Shown here one piece after another: positions 18,617 to 28,110 of a stretch of 60,203 nucleotides of DNA (the stretch's first letter is position 1; each line of letters begins with the position of its first letter). The stretch is from an uncultured Pelagibacteraceae bacterium (GTDB lineage Bacteria; Pseudomonadota; Alphaproteobacteria; Pelagibacterales; Pelagibacteraceae). The notes beneath the pieces are model-generated. The model was given only the letters and a program-made list of their open reading frames with translations, searched no databases and had not been told where the DNA came from. Made by a program: the position numbers and the translations under genes. The stretch lies in assembly GCA_902583585.1 (NCBI GenBank), contig CACHWN010000001.1, positions 96,831 through 157,033 on the forward strand, in the 5' to 3' direction.

Positions 18617-19641
18617 CTCAGAGTTTCTTTCAAGTACAATCTTTTTTTATCACTCGAAACAAAACCTATTTTATAAGGTTTAAACTGTTTGCTAAAAAAT
18701 TTATTTACTTTTTTTTCATTTTTTTTAGAAACTATTAAACAAAATCCTACTCCACAGTTGAAAGTTTTCATCATTTCATTGCTAGAAATATTTTTACTTT
18801 TTAGCCATTTAAAAATTCTTAAAATCTTTATTTTTGATAAATCTATATTAATTGATAAATTTTCAGGTATTGATCTAATCAAGTTTTCAATTAAACCACC
18901 GCCAGTAATATGTGCAGCTGAATGAATTAAATTCCTTTCGCAAAGCTTCAATATTTCATTTGAATATATTTTGGTTGGTTTAAGCAATAATCTTTTCAAC
19001 TTTTTGTTGACAGTATTTTTTTTTAAAATTGACCTGACTAATGAATATCCATTTGAATGAATCCCATTAGATGGAATAGCTAGTATAACATCATTTTCTT
19101 TTACTTTTTTTTTATCTAAAATTTTTTTTTTTGAAACAATACCAACACTAAAACCAGCTAAATCGAATTTTTCTTTATTATATGTTCCAGGCATCTCAGC
19201 GGTTTCACCTCCTATGAGTTTGCATTTTGATATCGAGCAGCCTTTAAATATACCTTTTAAAATTTTTTTTGTTTTTTTTAAATTTAATTTGCCAACAGCA
19301 ATATAATCTAAAAAAAAAAGAGGTTTAGCTCCCTGAACAATTAAATCATTGATACACATAGCAACTAAATCAATTCCAATGGTATCAAATTTTTTGAATT
19401 TATTTGCTAACTCAATCTTAGTCCCTACACCATCAGTAGACGAAACAATTACAGGGTCTTTTATTTTAAAATGACTAATATCATACAAAGAACCAAAGCC
19501 ACCGATTATTTCTTTTTTTAATGGATTATTCGTTTTTTTGACATTTTTACTTGATACATTAGAAATATGTTTTACTAACTTGTTTGCTAATGAAATATCC
19601 ACCCCACTTTTTTTGTAACTATTTTGAGTTTTTTTCATCAA
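18610..19641 (-). CDS. purM: Phosphoribosylformylglycinamidine cyclo-ligase
   Basis: AIR synthetase of purine synthesis. The 343 residues start with a double Met (19641 or 19638) followed by KKTQNSYKKSGVDIS. They include SSTDGVGTK, the ATP-binding GGETAEMPGTYN and ITGGGLIEN. Divergent from the DUF2066 gene with only 21 nt between the two start codons. Confidence 0.96.
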   Translation of the reverse strand: MMKKTQNSYKKSGVDISLANKLVKHISNVSSKNVKKTNNPLKKEIIGGFGSLYDISHFKIKDPVIVSSTDGVGTKIELANKFKKFDTIGIDLVAMCINDLIVQGAKPLFFLDYIAVGKLNLKKTKKILKGIFKGCSISKCKLIGGETAEMPGTYNKEKFDLAGFSVGIVSKKKILDKKKVKENDVILAIPSNGIHSNGYSLVRSILKKNTVNKKLKRLLLKPTKIYSNEILKLCERNLIHSAAHITGGGLIENLIRSIPENLSINIDLSKIKILRIFKWLKSKNISSNEMMKTFNCGVGFCLIVSKKNEKKVNKFFSKQFKPYKIGFVSSDKKRLYLKETLRW

Positions 19642-19662
19642 TAAAATGATATTTATTCAATT

Positions 19663-20709
19663 ATGAAGTTTTATAAAATATTTATTATTATTTTAGCTTT
19701 TTTTTTAAAAACTGAAACTATTATATCTAGTGAAAACATATTTTATGTTAATAATGTCGAATTAATAAAAGATGCAAAAATTTCTAATGAAGAACTCACT
19801 AAAAGAGCAATTGCTAGGGGTTTTGAAAGGTTAGGAGAAAAAATTTTATTAACTGAGGATATTAAAAAACTATCAATTTTAAAATTTTCTCAAATTAAAG
19901 ACTTAGTATCTTACTATCAAATAACAACTAAAAATGACGGATCTGAAAAAATAGATACAAAAATATATAATATTTTCTTTGATAAAGATAAAATTCATAA
20001 TTTATTTTTTAATTTAGGAATTTTTTACTCAGAAATTGCTAATAAAGAATTTTATCTTTTACCGATTCTTAAAGAGGATGACCAGCTGTTCATATATAAT
20101 AAAAATTTCTTTTACAAAAACTGGAATTCTATTTATCAAAATGAAATTATTGAATTTATTTTACCTTTAGAAAATATTGAAATTATTCAAAAGATTAATC
20201 AAAAAAAAGGAAACCTTTTAGACTTAAATTTAGAGGAAATATTCAAAGAATATTCCAAGAGCAATAACGGAATAGTTTTGATCGATATCACTAATCCAAA
20301 AAAAGAGAAAATCTATCTTAAAACAAAAATATTAGGAAAAAATATAGATAAAAGCCTAGAAATACAAAACCTGAATCTTGAAAAGGAAAAATATTATGAA
20401 AAAGTAATAAGCGAGGTTAGTATAGCGATTTCTAACTTAGTGAAATCTCAAAATTTGATAGATGTGCGAACACCATCATTTTTAAATACCAAACTAATGA
20501 TAAATAAAAAAAATAATCTTGAGGAACTCAATAAAAGAATTAAAAAAATAGATGCTATCAACAATATATACGTACAAGAACTTAATAAAGACTATGTATT
20601 AATTAAATTAAAATATCTTGGCAAATTAGAGAAAATCATTAGTCAATTAAAAGAAAATAAGATTATTTTAGAACAAAAAGCAAATGAATGGAGTCTTAAG
20701 ATAATTTAA
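19663..20709 (+). CDS. DUF2066 domain protein, exported
   Basis: A 348-residue protein with an N-terminal signal sequence (about 1-22, KFYKIFIIILAFFL then TETIISSEN). The region around residues 35-60 (SNEELTKRAIARGFERLGEKIL) matches the start of DUF2066 proteins, found just upstream of hdaA in alphaproteobacteria. Function unknown; probably periplasmic. Its stop shares one base with the hdaA start (TAATG). Confidence 0.7.
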   Translation: MKFYKIFIIILAFFLKTETIISSENIFYVNNVELIKDAKISNEELTKRAIARGFERLGEKILLTEDIKKLSILKFSQIKDLVSYYQITTKNDGSEKIDTKIYNIFFDKDKIHNLFFNLGIFYSEIANKEFYLLPILKEDDQLFIYNKNFFYKNWNSIYQNEIIEFILPLENIEIIQKINQKKGNLLDLNLEEIFKEYSKSNNGIVLIDITNPKKEKIYLKTKILGKNIDKSLEIQNLNLEKEKYYEKVISEVSIAISNLVKSQNLIDVRTPSFLNTKLMINKKNNLEELNKRIKKIDAINNIYVQELNKDYVLIKLKYLGKLEKIISQLKENKIILEQKANEWSLKII

Positions 20710-21365
20710 TGAGCCAACTAGTTTTTAAGTTTCCTTTTAAAACGAAATATTATGAACAAGATTTTTACGTTTCTTCAAATAATTTTTCAGCTTATAAATT
20801 AATTGAGAGTTGGCCAAAATGGCCAGGTAAATGGTTAAATGTTTTTGGTTCTAAAGGCTCAGGAAAAACACATTTATCAAAAATTTTAGAAAAAAAAATT
20901 GAAAGAGTAAAAATCCTAAATGAGAATGAAGTTACTAACAATATAATAGATAAACTAAATAAAGTTGATTGTCTGATTATAGAAAATTATAATAATGAAA
21001 TTGATGAAAAGCTATTTTACTCAATATTGAATGAAGCAAAGCAAATAGATAATTATGTTGTAGTAAATAGCATCAAACCTCTTAAAGAAAATGATTTTAA
21101 ATTAAAAGATTTGCAATCGAGAATAAATAGCTTTGTGTTTATTGGTATAGATCTTCCTACTGATGATTTACTAAAGGTAATAATTTCTAAATCTTTCTCT
21201 GAAAAACAAATTAAACTAGAGCCAAAGATAGCTGAATATATAATCAAAAATGTTGATCGTTCTTATGAAAAAATGATCAAATTTGTGAAAGATATTGATG
21301 AATTGTCTTTATCTTCTGGAAAATCTATAAATATTAATTTAATAAAAAAACTATTAAATCAATGA
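20709..21365 (+). CDS. hdaA: DnaA regulatory inactivator homologue HdaA
   Basis: AAA+ protein related to DnaA domain III that, with the sliding clamp, promotes hydrolysis of DnaA-bound ATP after initiation. The 218 residues start MSQLVFKFPF; QLVFKF at 3-8 resembles the clamp-binding motif of Hda proteins. Walker A is GSKGSGKT at 47-54 and a Walker B-like DCLIIENYN follows. It lacks the DnaA DNA-binding domain. Coupled to the DUF2066 gene upstream and to aspS downstream (4-nt overlap). Confidence 0.85.
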   Translation: MSQLVFKFPFKTKYYEQDFYVSSNNFSAYKLIESWPKWPGKWLNVFGSKGSGKTHLSKILEKKIERVKILNENEVTNNIIDKLNKVDCLIIENYNNEIDEKLFYSILNEAKQIDNYVVVNSIKPLKENDFKLKDLQSRINSFVFIGIDLPTDDLLKVIISKSFSEKQIKLEPKIAEYIIKNVDRSYEKMIKFVKDIDELSLSSGKSININLIKKLLNQ

Positions 21366-23149
21366 ATAAATATAGAACCCATAATCTCTCAGAGTTGACT
21401 GAAAAGGAAATCGATAGAGAGGTGATTTTATCTGGATGGCTTCATAGAAAAAGAGATCACGGAAACCTTCTCTTTGCAGATCTTCGTGATCATTACGGCA
21501 TTACACAATGTGTAATAGAAAATAATAATAAGTATTTTAATTTATTAGAAAAAACAAAACCAGAGTCAGTGTTGAAAATTGAAGGTAAAGTTGTGAGAAG
21601 ATCCTCTGGCACAGAAAACTCCGAATTAAAAACTGGTAAGATTGAAGTAGCTATTAATAAAATTGAAATTTTATCTGACGCAAAAGAATTACCAATTCCA
21701 GTCTTTGGTGAGCAAGATTATCCAGAAGATTTAAGATTAAAATATAGATTTTTAGATTTAAGGAGAGAGGAAATGCATAATAACATAATACTAAGATCTG
21801 AAGTTATATCTTTTATTCGTTCAGAAATGCTTAAACTTGGTTTTCTCGAATATCAGACACCAATTCTAACATCTTCAAGCCCTGAAGGTGCAAGAGATTT
21901 TTTAGTCCCTAGTAGATTAAATCCAGGAAAATTTTATGCTTTACCTCAAGCACCTCAACAATTTAAACAATTAATTATGGTTTCTGGTTTTGATAAATAC
22001 TTTCAAATAGCGCCATGTTTTAGAGATGAGGATGCTAGAGCAGATAGAAGCCCTGGGGAGTTTTATCAATTAGATTTAGAAATGTCTTTTGTTGAGCAAA
22101 AAGATGTATTTAAAGTAGTTGAAAAATTGATGGTTAGTCTATTTAAAAAATTTTCTAACAAAAAAATTTTGTCAGAAAAATTTCCTCAAATCCCGTATAA
22201 AGAGTCCTTACAAAAATATGGTACAGACAAACCTGATCTTAGAAACCCTCTATTAATTTATGAAATTACTAATATTTTCAGTAGAGATGATGTTAAATTT
22301 GAAATTTTTAAAAAACTTGTAAAGTCAGGATCTAAAGTAAAAGCAATAATTACTAAGCAGACTAAAGATAAACCTAGAAGTTTTTTCGATAATATTGATA
22401 AGTGGGCAAAAGAACAAGGTGCTTCTGGTTTAGCATACTTTACATTTGAAAAAGATAAACAAATTTCAGGCAAAGGACCGGTTGGTAAATTTTTTGAAAG
22501 TGGAGCTCTTAGCGAAATAATGAAGGTTTGTAAAGCTGAGGTAGGAGATAGTATTTTTTTAGCATGTGGCAACAATAAGGAAATTGATAAGATTTTATCA
22601 GTTGCTAGAAACAAGATAGCTAGAGATTTGAATTTAATCGATGAAAATAAATTTGCATTTTGTTGGATCACTGATTATCCAATGTTTGAGATAGATGAAA
22701 AAAATAATGCTATTGTATTTAGTCACAACCCATTCTCGATGCCACAAGGGGATATCAATAAATTAGATTTTAATAAACCTTTAGAGATAAAGGCATTTCA
22801 ATATGATATTGTGTGTAATGGAGTAGAACTTTCCTCAGGAGCAATTAGAAATCATATTCCCGAATTAATGTATAAATTATTTTCTGTAGCAGGGTATAAA
22901 AAGATTGATGTTGATAAAAAGTTTAGCGGTATGATCAATGCTTTAAGTTTTGGAGCACCTCCTCATGGTGGAATTGCGCCTGGTATAGATAGAATTGTAA
23001 TGTTATTAGCTAATAAACAGAATATAAGAGAAGTTACTTTATTTCCTATGAATCAAAATGCGCAAGATTTAATGATGCAAGCTCCTTCTGAAGTTGAATT
23101 AAAGCAATTAAAGGACTTGGGAATCAAAGTAGAAAATAAAAAAAATTAA
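21362..23149 (+). CDS. aspS: Aspartyl-tRNA synthetase
   Basis: Class II synthetase charging tRNA-Asp (possibly also tRNA-Asn, as in non-discriminating forms; not decidable here). The 595 residues have an OB-fold anticodon domain (about 15-105, [20 protein letters not shown]) and catalytic motif 2 ([17 protein letters not shown]). A GAD insertion domain and motif 3 ([13 protein letters not shown]) follow. Its stop shares TTAA with the convergent gene. Confidence 0.97.
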   Translation: MNKYRTHNLSELTEKEIDREVILSGWLHRKRDHGNLLFADLRDHYGITQCVIENNNKYFNLLEKTKPESVLKIEGKVVRRSSGTENSELKTGKIEVAINKIEILSDAKELPIPVFGEQDYPEDLRLKYRFLDLRREEMHNNIILRSEVISFIRSEMLKLGFLEYQTPILTSSSPEGARDFLVPSRLNPGKFYALPQAPQQFKQLIMVSGFDKYFQIAPCFRDEDARADRSPGEFYQLDLEMSFVEQKDVFKVVEKLMVSLFKKFSNKKILSEKFPQIPYKESLQKYGTDKPDLRNPLLIYEITNIFSRDDVKFEIFKKLVKSGSKVKAIITKQTKDKPRSFFDNIDKWAKEQGASGLAYFTFEKDKQISGKGPVGKFFESGALSEIMKVCKAEVGDSIFLACGNNKEIDKILSVARNKIARDLNLIDENKFAFCWITDYPMFEIDEKNNAIVFSHNPFSMPQGDINKLDFNKPLEIKAFQYDIVCNGVELSSGAIRNHIPELMYKLFSVAGYKKIDVDKKFSGMINALSFGAPPHGGIAPGIDRIVMLLANKQNIREVTLFPMNQNAQDLMMQAPSEVELKQLKDLGIKVENKKN

Positions 23150-23964
23150 TTTTTGGTTTTAAGGTTTATCCTTACATTAGAAAGATCTACTAATTTTTCC
23201 TCTAAATTACTTCTAACAAATCCTTTAGAGGTTATATTTTTAACAATTTTTAAAAACTTGTCATCAGCGGTCTCATTTTGTGGAATTTTTGCACTCACAA
23301 TCGAAGGAGTGTGGGCTAGTTCTTCTTTACCTAAATAAGATATAGCAAGCTCTCTAAAAACGTAATCCAAAATTGAGGAAGCGCTTAAAATTCTATCATT
23401 TCCCTGCACATTTCCTGAGGGCTCAAATTTTGTATCAATAAAAGCATCTACGTACTCATCTAAAGGAACTCCATATTGTAGTCCAAGTGAAATTGCTATG
23501 GCAAAATTATTCATCATAGCCTTTACAAGCTCACCTTCTTTATTTGTATCAATAAAAATTTCTCCAATTTTCCCATCATCATATTCCCCAGTGTGAAGAT
23601 AAACTTTGTGATCTCCTATTTGAGCTTTTTGAATATATCCTTTTCTTCTATCTGGCATTTTGAATCTTGCTTTATTTTTAATTTTGATATTTGGCGTATT
23701 TAAATTATCTACCTTTTTTTGTTGCAATAAATTATCTTTTATTTCATTTGAAATAGGATTATTTATTTTAACATCTTTTACCTTTTCTTGTTTTTTTTCA
23801 CCAATTTTCTTAGTTTTTCTATTATTAAGTTTGACATCAATTACCTCAACATCGCCGTCTTTTCTTTCGTCTATTTTGGACAATTGGTTTTCATCAAGAT
23901 TGTCTAAAGTATGAATAGTTTTAAAAGTGCAAGTATAGTAGGTTTCAACGATGTATTTTTTCAT
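23146..23964 (-). CDS. Orphan C-terminal domain of B12-dependent (class II) ribonucleotide reductase
   Basis: A 272-residue protein. Residues about 105-225 closely resemble the C-terminal part of class II ribonucleotide reductase NrdJ, with [60 protein letters not shown] and [12 protein letters not shown]. The catalytic barrel, the radical-chemistry cysteines and the B12-binding region are absent, so it cannot be a reductase alone. Residues 30-105 are a Lys-rich low-complexity linker, and the N-terminus ([13 protein letters not shown]) is unassigned. It could be a split NrdJ subunit or a repurposed regulatory domain. Confidence 0.75.
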   Translation of the reverse strand: MKKYIVETYYTCTFKTIHTLDNLDENQLSKIDERKDGDVEVIDVKLNNRKTKKIGEKKQEKVKDVKINNPISNEIKDNLLQQKKVDNLNTPNIKIKNKARFKMPDRRKGYIQKAQIGDHKVYLHTGEYDDGKIGEIFIDTNKEGELVKAMMNNFAIAISLGLQYGVPLDEYVDAFIDTKFEPSGNVQGNDRILSASSILDYVFRELAISYLGKEELAHTPSIVSAKIPQNETADDKFLKIVKNITSKGFVRSNLEEKLVDLSNVRINLKTKN

Positions 23965-24060
23965 AATATGAAGTCTTTATATTGAAAATTTATATATTAA
24001 ATAATATAAGTGTCTATTGATAAATTATACAATCAAAAATTGTGTGGATTTAAAATAAAA

Positions 24061-24411
24061 ATGTTTTTCAAAACTATCTTTACATGGTGGAACAAATATA
24101 CGATCGGAACTTTTCTTAAAACATTGTTCTCGGGTATTTATGTAGGCAAAGATATCTTTGGAAATAAATACTATAAAAATAAAAAAGATGAGAGATGGGT
24201 AGTTTATTCTGGTGAAGTTGAAGCTACTAAAATAACTTCTGAATGGTATTTATGGATGCATCGTACAACTGATAAAATTCCTGATAATCAAGAAACTAAA
24301 TATTCTTGGCAAAAAAAACACATTGAAAATAAAACCGGTACTGAAAATAGTTACAAACCTGTTAAAATAAAAAAGGAGCAAATTAAAAAAAAATATGAAT
24401 CTTGGAAATAA
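24061..24411 (+). CDS. NADH:ubiquinone oxidoreductase accessory subunit, NDUFA12 family
   Basis: A 116-residue homologue of the mitochondrial complex I subunit NDUFA12/B17.2, one of the supernumerary subunits shared with alphaproteobacteria. The conserved core is TLFSGIYVGKDIFGNKYYKN, then DERWVVYSG and EWYLWMH. The ATG at 24061 is preferred over an upstream GTG (24010) because family members begin shortly before TWWNKYTIGTF. It overlaps the DUF2155 gene by 17 nt and is the only complex I gene in this part of the window. Confidence 0.88.
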   Translation: MFFKTIFTWWNKYTIGTFLKTLFSGIYVGKDIFGNKYYKNKKDERWVVYSGEVEATKITSEWYLWMHRTTDKIPDNQETKYSWQKKHIENKTGTENSYKPVKIKKEQIKKKYESWK

Positions 24412-24901
24412 ATTCTTATTGCTGCATATAATTCTTTTCTTTTTAACTCCAAATGTTTTCGGGGAAGAAAAGATTACAAGTGCCCCATTACTTAACTTAG
24501 ATAATATTAAACCAAGTTTTGAAGAACCTGATAAGAGTAATGACTCAATGATTACTGAGCAAAATATAAAAAAAAAAAAGAAAAGAAACAAAATATATAG
24601 TTCTTCCCACGCTATTCTTATGGGCCTAGATAAAATTACTGCAAAGTCGTCTGAAATAATTATAAATTTAGAGGAAAGCAAAAAGTTTGGTCCATTAGAG
24701 ATTAAGATATTAAAATGTGGTAAAGTTAAAATTAATAATAAGATAGATGATATTGCTTATATGCAGGTCAAAGACCTAACAAAAAATGAAGATGAAAAAG
24801 TTTTTATTTTCAATGGATGGACATTTTCATCTGACCCAAATTTAACACCATTTGATCACGCAATTTATGACTTGCAATTAGTAAATTGTTTTAGTGTTTA
24901 A
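24395..24901 (+). CDS. DUF2155 domain protein, exported
   Basis: A 168-residue protein with an N-terminal signal sequence (about 1-23, ending NVFGEE) and a Lys-rich linker. The DUF2155 core lies at about 75-168: ILMGLDKITAKSSEIIINL, FGPLEIKILKCGK, IFNGWTFSSDPNLTPFDHAI and YDLQLVNC. Two Cys (in ILKCGK and VNCF) are conserved features. Function unknown. Alphaproteobacteria often encode it beside NDUFA12 and aat. Confidence 0.8.
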   Translation: MNLGNKFLLLHIILFFLTPNVFGEEKITSAPLLNLDNIKPSFEEPDKSNDSMITEQNIKKKKKRNKIYSSSHAILMGLDKITAKSSEIIINLEESKKFGPLEIKILKCGKVKINNKIDDIAYMQVKDLTKNEDEKVFIFNGWTFSSDPNLTPFDHAIYDLQLVNCFSV

Positions 24902-26235
24902 AAAAATTTTTCTTTAGCTAGCCAGTTTGTATCGAATTCAGAGTTAATAAATTTTTTATGTTTTAAGATTTTTTTATGTAAATCAATCGTTGTAGTAATT
25001 CCCTCAAGTACAAATTCATCTAAAGACCTTAAAGTTCTTTGTATAGCTTCCGTCCTATTTCTTCCTTTGCAAATTACTTTTGCAATTAAACTATCATAAT
25101 ATGGAGTTATTTTGCATCCTTGGAATACCGAACCATCTACTCTTGTTCTAAAACCTGATGGTTGATGACAGACGCTTATCACTCCTGGGCTTGGTTGAAA
25201 ATTCAAAGCTGGGTTTTCCGCATTTATTCTGCATTCAATAGAATGACCTCTAGGCATAATATCACTTTGTTTTAATGCTGTTTGACCCGTGAAAGCAATC
25301 CATAATTGCTCCTTTACAATATCTATTCCAGTTTGTACTTCAGTGACTGGATGCTCAACTTGTACTCGCGTATTCATTTCCAAAAAATAAAATTTCCCGT
25401 TTTCATAGATAAATTCTACTGTCCCTGCACCTTCATAATTTATCTGCTCTACCATTCTGACAGTTTTTTCCAAGAGATCTTTTCTTTGATCCTCTGTCAA
25501 AACTGGACTTGGAGTTTCTTCAATTAATTTCTGATGCCTTCTTTGAACTGAACAATCTCTCTCACCTAAATGAACTGTTTTGTTTTTTCCTGACATTATT
25601 TGAACTTCAATATGTCTTGGATTTTTAAAGTATTTTTCAATATATAATTCATCGTTACCAAAAAATTTTTTTGCTTCATTTTTTGCAGTTAAAAATAAAC
25701 TTTCAAGTTGATTTTCTTCTTCAACTATTTTCATACCTTTACCACCACCTCCGCCAGCCGCTTTGATTAAAACAGGATAACCGATCTCTTTACATATACT
25801 CTTAGCTTCATCTATAGATTTGACACCACCCTCAGATCCCTCTATGACAGGGAGTCCATATTTTTTTGCAATTCTTTTAGCCTCTATTTTATCTCCCATT
25901 TGAGAAATTATCTTTGCACTTGGACCTATAAACTTTATTCCATGCTTGTTCACGATTTCGGAAAATTTTGAATTTTCTGAAAGAAATCCGTACCCTGGAT
26001 GTATAGCTTCTGCTCCAGTCAAATCTACAGCAGACATAATTGAAGATATATTCAAGTAACTATTTTGAGGTTGATGTGAACCAATACATACACTTTCATC
26101 GGCTAATCGTACGTGCATAGACTCTGAATCAACATCTGAGTGTACAGCTACAGTTGAAATACCCCATTCTTTACATGCCCTAATTATTCTAACAGCTATT
26201 TCCCCTCTGTTAGCTATCAATACTTTCTTAAACAT
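24898..26235 (-). CDS. accC: Biotin carboxylase subunit of acetyl-CoA carboxylase
   Basis: ATP-dependent carboxylation of the biotin on AccB, the first half-reaction of malonyl-CoA synthesis. The 445 residues start MFKKVLIANRGEIAVRIIRA, with the ATP-grasp glycine loop AAGGGGGKGMK and the catalytic block FYFLEMNTRVQVEHPVTE. Length is standard. It lies 4 nt after accB. The carboxyltransferase subunits accA and accD are not in the window. Confidence 0.97.
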   Translation of the reverse strand: MFKKVLIANRGEIAVRIIRACKEWGISTVAVHSDVDSESMHVRLADESVCIGSHQPQNSYLNISSIMSAVDLTGAEAIHPGYGFLSENSKFSEIVNKHGIKFIGPSAKIISQMGDKIEAKRIAKKYGLPVIEGSEGGVKSIDEAKSICKEIGYPVLIKAAGGGGGKGMKIVEEENQLESLFLTAKNEAKKFFGNDELYIEKYFKNPRHIEVQIMSGKNKTVHLGERDCSVQRRHQKLIEETPSPVLTEDQRKDLLEKTVRMVEQINYEGAGTVEFIYENGKFYFLEMNTRVQVEHPVTEVQTGIDIVKEQLWIAFTGQTALKQSDIMPRGHSIECRINAENPALNFQPSPGVISVCHQPSGFRTRVDGSVFQGCKITPYYDSLIAKVICKGRNRTEAIQRTLRSLDEFVLEGITTTIDLHKKILKHKKFINSEFDTNWLAKEKFF

Positions 26236-26239
26236 CTTT

Positions 26240-26665
26240 TTATTTTAGAAGAATTAATGTTTGTCCAAACTCTACAGGTTGACCATCACTAACTAAAATT
26301 TTTTTTACTTCTCCATCCACAGTTGATGGTACATGATTCATTGTTTTCATTGCCTCAACAATCATTACTGTTTGACCCTTTTTAATTTTATCTCCTACCT
26401 CTACAAATTTTTTTGCTCCAGGTTCTGGAGCTAAGTAAGCTGTTCCAATAATTGGTGATTTAATTCTTGTTCCGATAGTCTCATCTGAGTCTTTCAATAC
26501 CGCTTTATTTTGTGGAACAACTGCACTAGCTTTTGGAGCTTCGATATTCTTTTGAGCTTTTGAAACCTTAATCTTAGTTTCACCATCTTGATATTCAAGC
26601 TCAGAGAGATTAAATTCTTTTAAATTTTCGACTAGTTCTTTGATTAATTTTTTATCTATCTTCAT
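26240..26665 (-). CDS. accB: Biotin carboxyl carrier protein
   Basis: A 141-residue carrier with an N-terminal helical part, a short linker (about 38-60) and a C-terminal biotinyl domain. Lys107 in IVEAMKTMNHVP is the biotinylation site. The residue after Lys is Thr rather than the Met of E. coli, which is usual in alphaproteobacteria. It overlaps aroQ by 4 nt and precedes accC. Confidence 0.95.
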   Translation of the reverse strand: MKIDKKLIKELVENLKEFNLSELEYQDGETKIKVSKAQKNIEAPKASAVVPQNKAVLKDSDETIGTRIKSPIIGTAYLAPEPGAKKFVEVGDKIKKGQTVMIVEAMKTMNHVPSTVDGEVKKILVSDGQPVEFGQTLILLK

Positions 26666-27099
26666 TGTTTAATAAGTTTTTTTATTGCATTCACAGCCAT
26701 TTCATAACCTTCAGTTCCAAATCCACAAATTATACCATTAGCTACTTTGCTAATAAGTGATTTATGCCTAAACTCTTCTCTATTATAAATATTACTTATA
26801 TGCAATTCAATAATGGGTATTCTAATTATTTTTAACGCATCATGTATAGCCACTGATGTATGTGTATATCCACCAGCATTAATTATTAATCCATTGTAGA
26901 TGTTTCTAGATTGTTGAATTTTTTCTACTAACTCACCCTCAATATTTGATTGAAAAAAATCTACTTTGACTTGGTTTTTTTCGGCAAATTTTTTGCAAGA
27001 TTTTTCAATATCTTTTAATGTTTCTGTGCCATACTGATTTTTTTCTCTTTCACCTAAAAGGTTGAGATTTGGTCCGTTAAGAATTATAATTTTTATCAT
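26662..27099 (-). CDS. aroQ: 3-dehydroquinate dehydratase, type II
   Basis: Third step of the shikimate pathway. The 145 residues start MIKIIILNGPNLNLLGERE; Tyr23 in NQYGTETL is the expected catalytic Tyr. INAGGYTHTSVAIHDAL and ELHISNIYNREEFRHKS carry the substrate-binding and His residues. First gene of aroQ-accB-accC and divergent from thiS across 33 nt. Confidence 0.96.
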   Translation of the reverse strand: MIKIIILNGPNLNLLGEREKNQYGTETLKDIEKSCKKFAEKNQVKVDFFQSNIEGELVEKIQQSRNIYNGLIINAGGYTHTSVAIHDALKIIRIPIIELHISNIYNREEFRHKSLISKVANGIICGFGTEGYEMAVNAIKKLIKQ

Positions 27100-27132
27100 C
27101 GATATTTTTTATTAGCATTGATTAACTGAATT

Positions 27133-27336
27133 ATGGCAAAAATACAATTAAATGGTAAGAAAATTACAATTCAAACAAATTTCTTAATTATAGATTTATT
27201 GAAGAAATATAAGTTATTTAACAAAAAAATAGCAATTGAATTAAATGGATCTATTATTCCAAAAAGTGTCTATAAAAAAAAGAAGCTTAAAAATAATGAT
27301 ATAGTTGAAATAGTCCATTTCATTGGAGGAGGATAA
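27133..27336 (+). CDS. thiS: Sulfur carrier protein ThiS
   Basis: A 67-residue ubiquitin-fold protein whose C-terminal glycine is adenylated and thiocarboxylated to donate sulfur for the thiazole ring of thiamine. It ends in IVHFIGGG, as required for activation by ThiF/MoeB-type enzymes. The next gene is thiG. No ThiF, ThiO, ThiH or ThiC gene is in the window. Confidence 0.9.
   Translation: MAKIQLNGKKITIQTNFLIIDLLKKYKLFNKKIAIELNGSIIPKSVYKKKKLKNNDIVEIVHFIGGG
27325..27333 (+). promoter_or_regulatory. Shine-Dalgarno site of thiG built from the thiS glycine codons
   Basis: The last three sense codons of thiS are GGA GGA GGA. They lie directly before the stop TAA and the thiG TTG start, so this GA-rich run ends three bases before the TTG. 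It is the strongest Shine-Dalgarno-like sequence seen in the window and supports the TTG start. Confidence 0.6.
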
Positions 27337-28110
27337 TTGAAAAAAGATATTTTTAAGGTTGCTAATAAAGTTTTAAAATCCCGGCTTATAGTTGGCACCG
27401 GTAAATATAAAAATTTTAAAGAAACAGCTTCTGCAGTCGAAGCCTCAGGTGCGGACATGGTAACTGTTGCAGTACGAAGAGTGAATATAATTGATAAAAA
27501 AAAACCTATTTTAACAGATTATTTAAACCTTAATAAGATTATTTTATTACCTAACACTGCTGGATGTTTTAATTCAAATGAAGCTTTAAGGACTTTAAGA
27601 TTAGCTAGAGAAATGGGTGGTTGGAAATTAGTAAAGCTGGAAGTTTTAGGTGACAAAAAAACTTTATATCCAAATATGATTGAAACTATTAAAGCTACAA
27701 AAACTTTAGTCAAGGAGGGTTTTAAAGTTATGGTATATTGCACAGATGATCCTTTGTTAGCAAAAAAACTTGAGGACGATGGAGCGGCAGCAATAATGCC
27801 TTTAGCTTCCCCAATTGGATCTGGATTAGGCTTGCAAAATAAAATAAATATTTCTTTAATAATAAAACAATCAAAAGTCCCAGTCATTATTGATGCTGGC
27901 ATAGGTACTGCCTCAGACGCAACGATAGCCATGGAGTTAGGTTGTGACGGTGTTTTAATTAATAGTGCAATCGCAAATGCGAAAAACCCCATATTAATGG
28001 CTTCAGCTTTCAAAGATGCAGTAATTTCAGGTCGAAAAGCATTTTTGGCAGGGAGAATGAACAAGAATTATCTAGCAAAAGCTAGCTCACCGACTAAAGG
28101 AATTATCTAA
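27337..28110 (+). CDS. thiG: Thiazole synthase
   Basis: Forms the thiazole phosphate of thiamine from DXP, an iminoglycine source and ThiS thiocarboxylate. The 257-residue (beta/alpha)8 protein includes [53 protein letters not shown] and [21 protein letters not shown]. The Lys in KLEVL is the expected Schiff-base residue. The start is TTG directly after the thiS stop. The 3' end overlaps the RNase E/G gene by 8 nt on the other strand. Confidence 0.95.
   Translation: MKKDIFKVANKVLKSRLIVGTGKYKNFKETASAVEASGADMVTVAVRRVNIIDKKKPILTDYLNLNKIILLPNTAGCFNSNEALRTLRLAREMGGWKLVKLEVLGDKKTLYPNMIETIKATKTLVKEGFKVMVYCTDDPLLAKKLEDDGAAAIMPLASPIGSGLGLQNKINISLIIKQSKVPVIIDAGIGTASDATIAMELGCDGVLINSAIANAKNPILMASAFKDAVISGRKAFLAGRMNKNYLAKASSPTKGII

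Noticed and set aside
22258-22671. Open frame of 137 codons on the minus strand inside aspS
   Set aside because: It lies wholly antisense to a well-conserved synthetase and its translation shows no recognisable domain; a shadow of AT-rich codon bias.
26335-26355. AccB motif EAMKT instead of EAMKM as a possible defect
   Set aside because: EAMKT is the usual form in alphaproteobacterial BCCP proteins and the biotinylated Lys is intact.
27100-27132. Possible thiamine (TPP) riboswitch before thiS
   Set aside because: Only 33 nt separate aroQ and thiS, too short for a THI-box, and no CUGAGA-type motif is seen.
27519-28064. Open frame of 181 codons antisense to thiG
   Set aside because: Mirrors conserved thiG codons and resembles no known protein; no start signal of its own.
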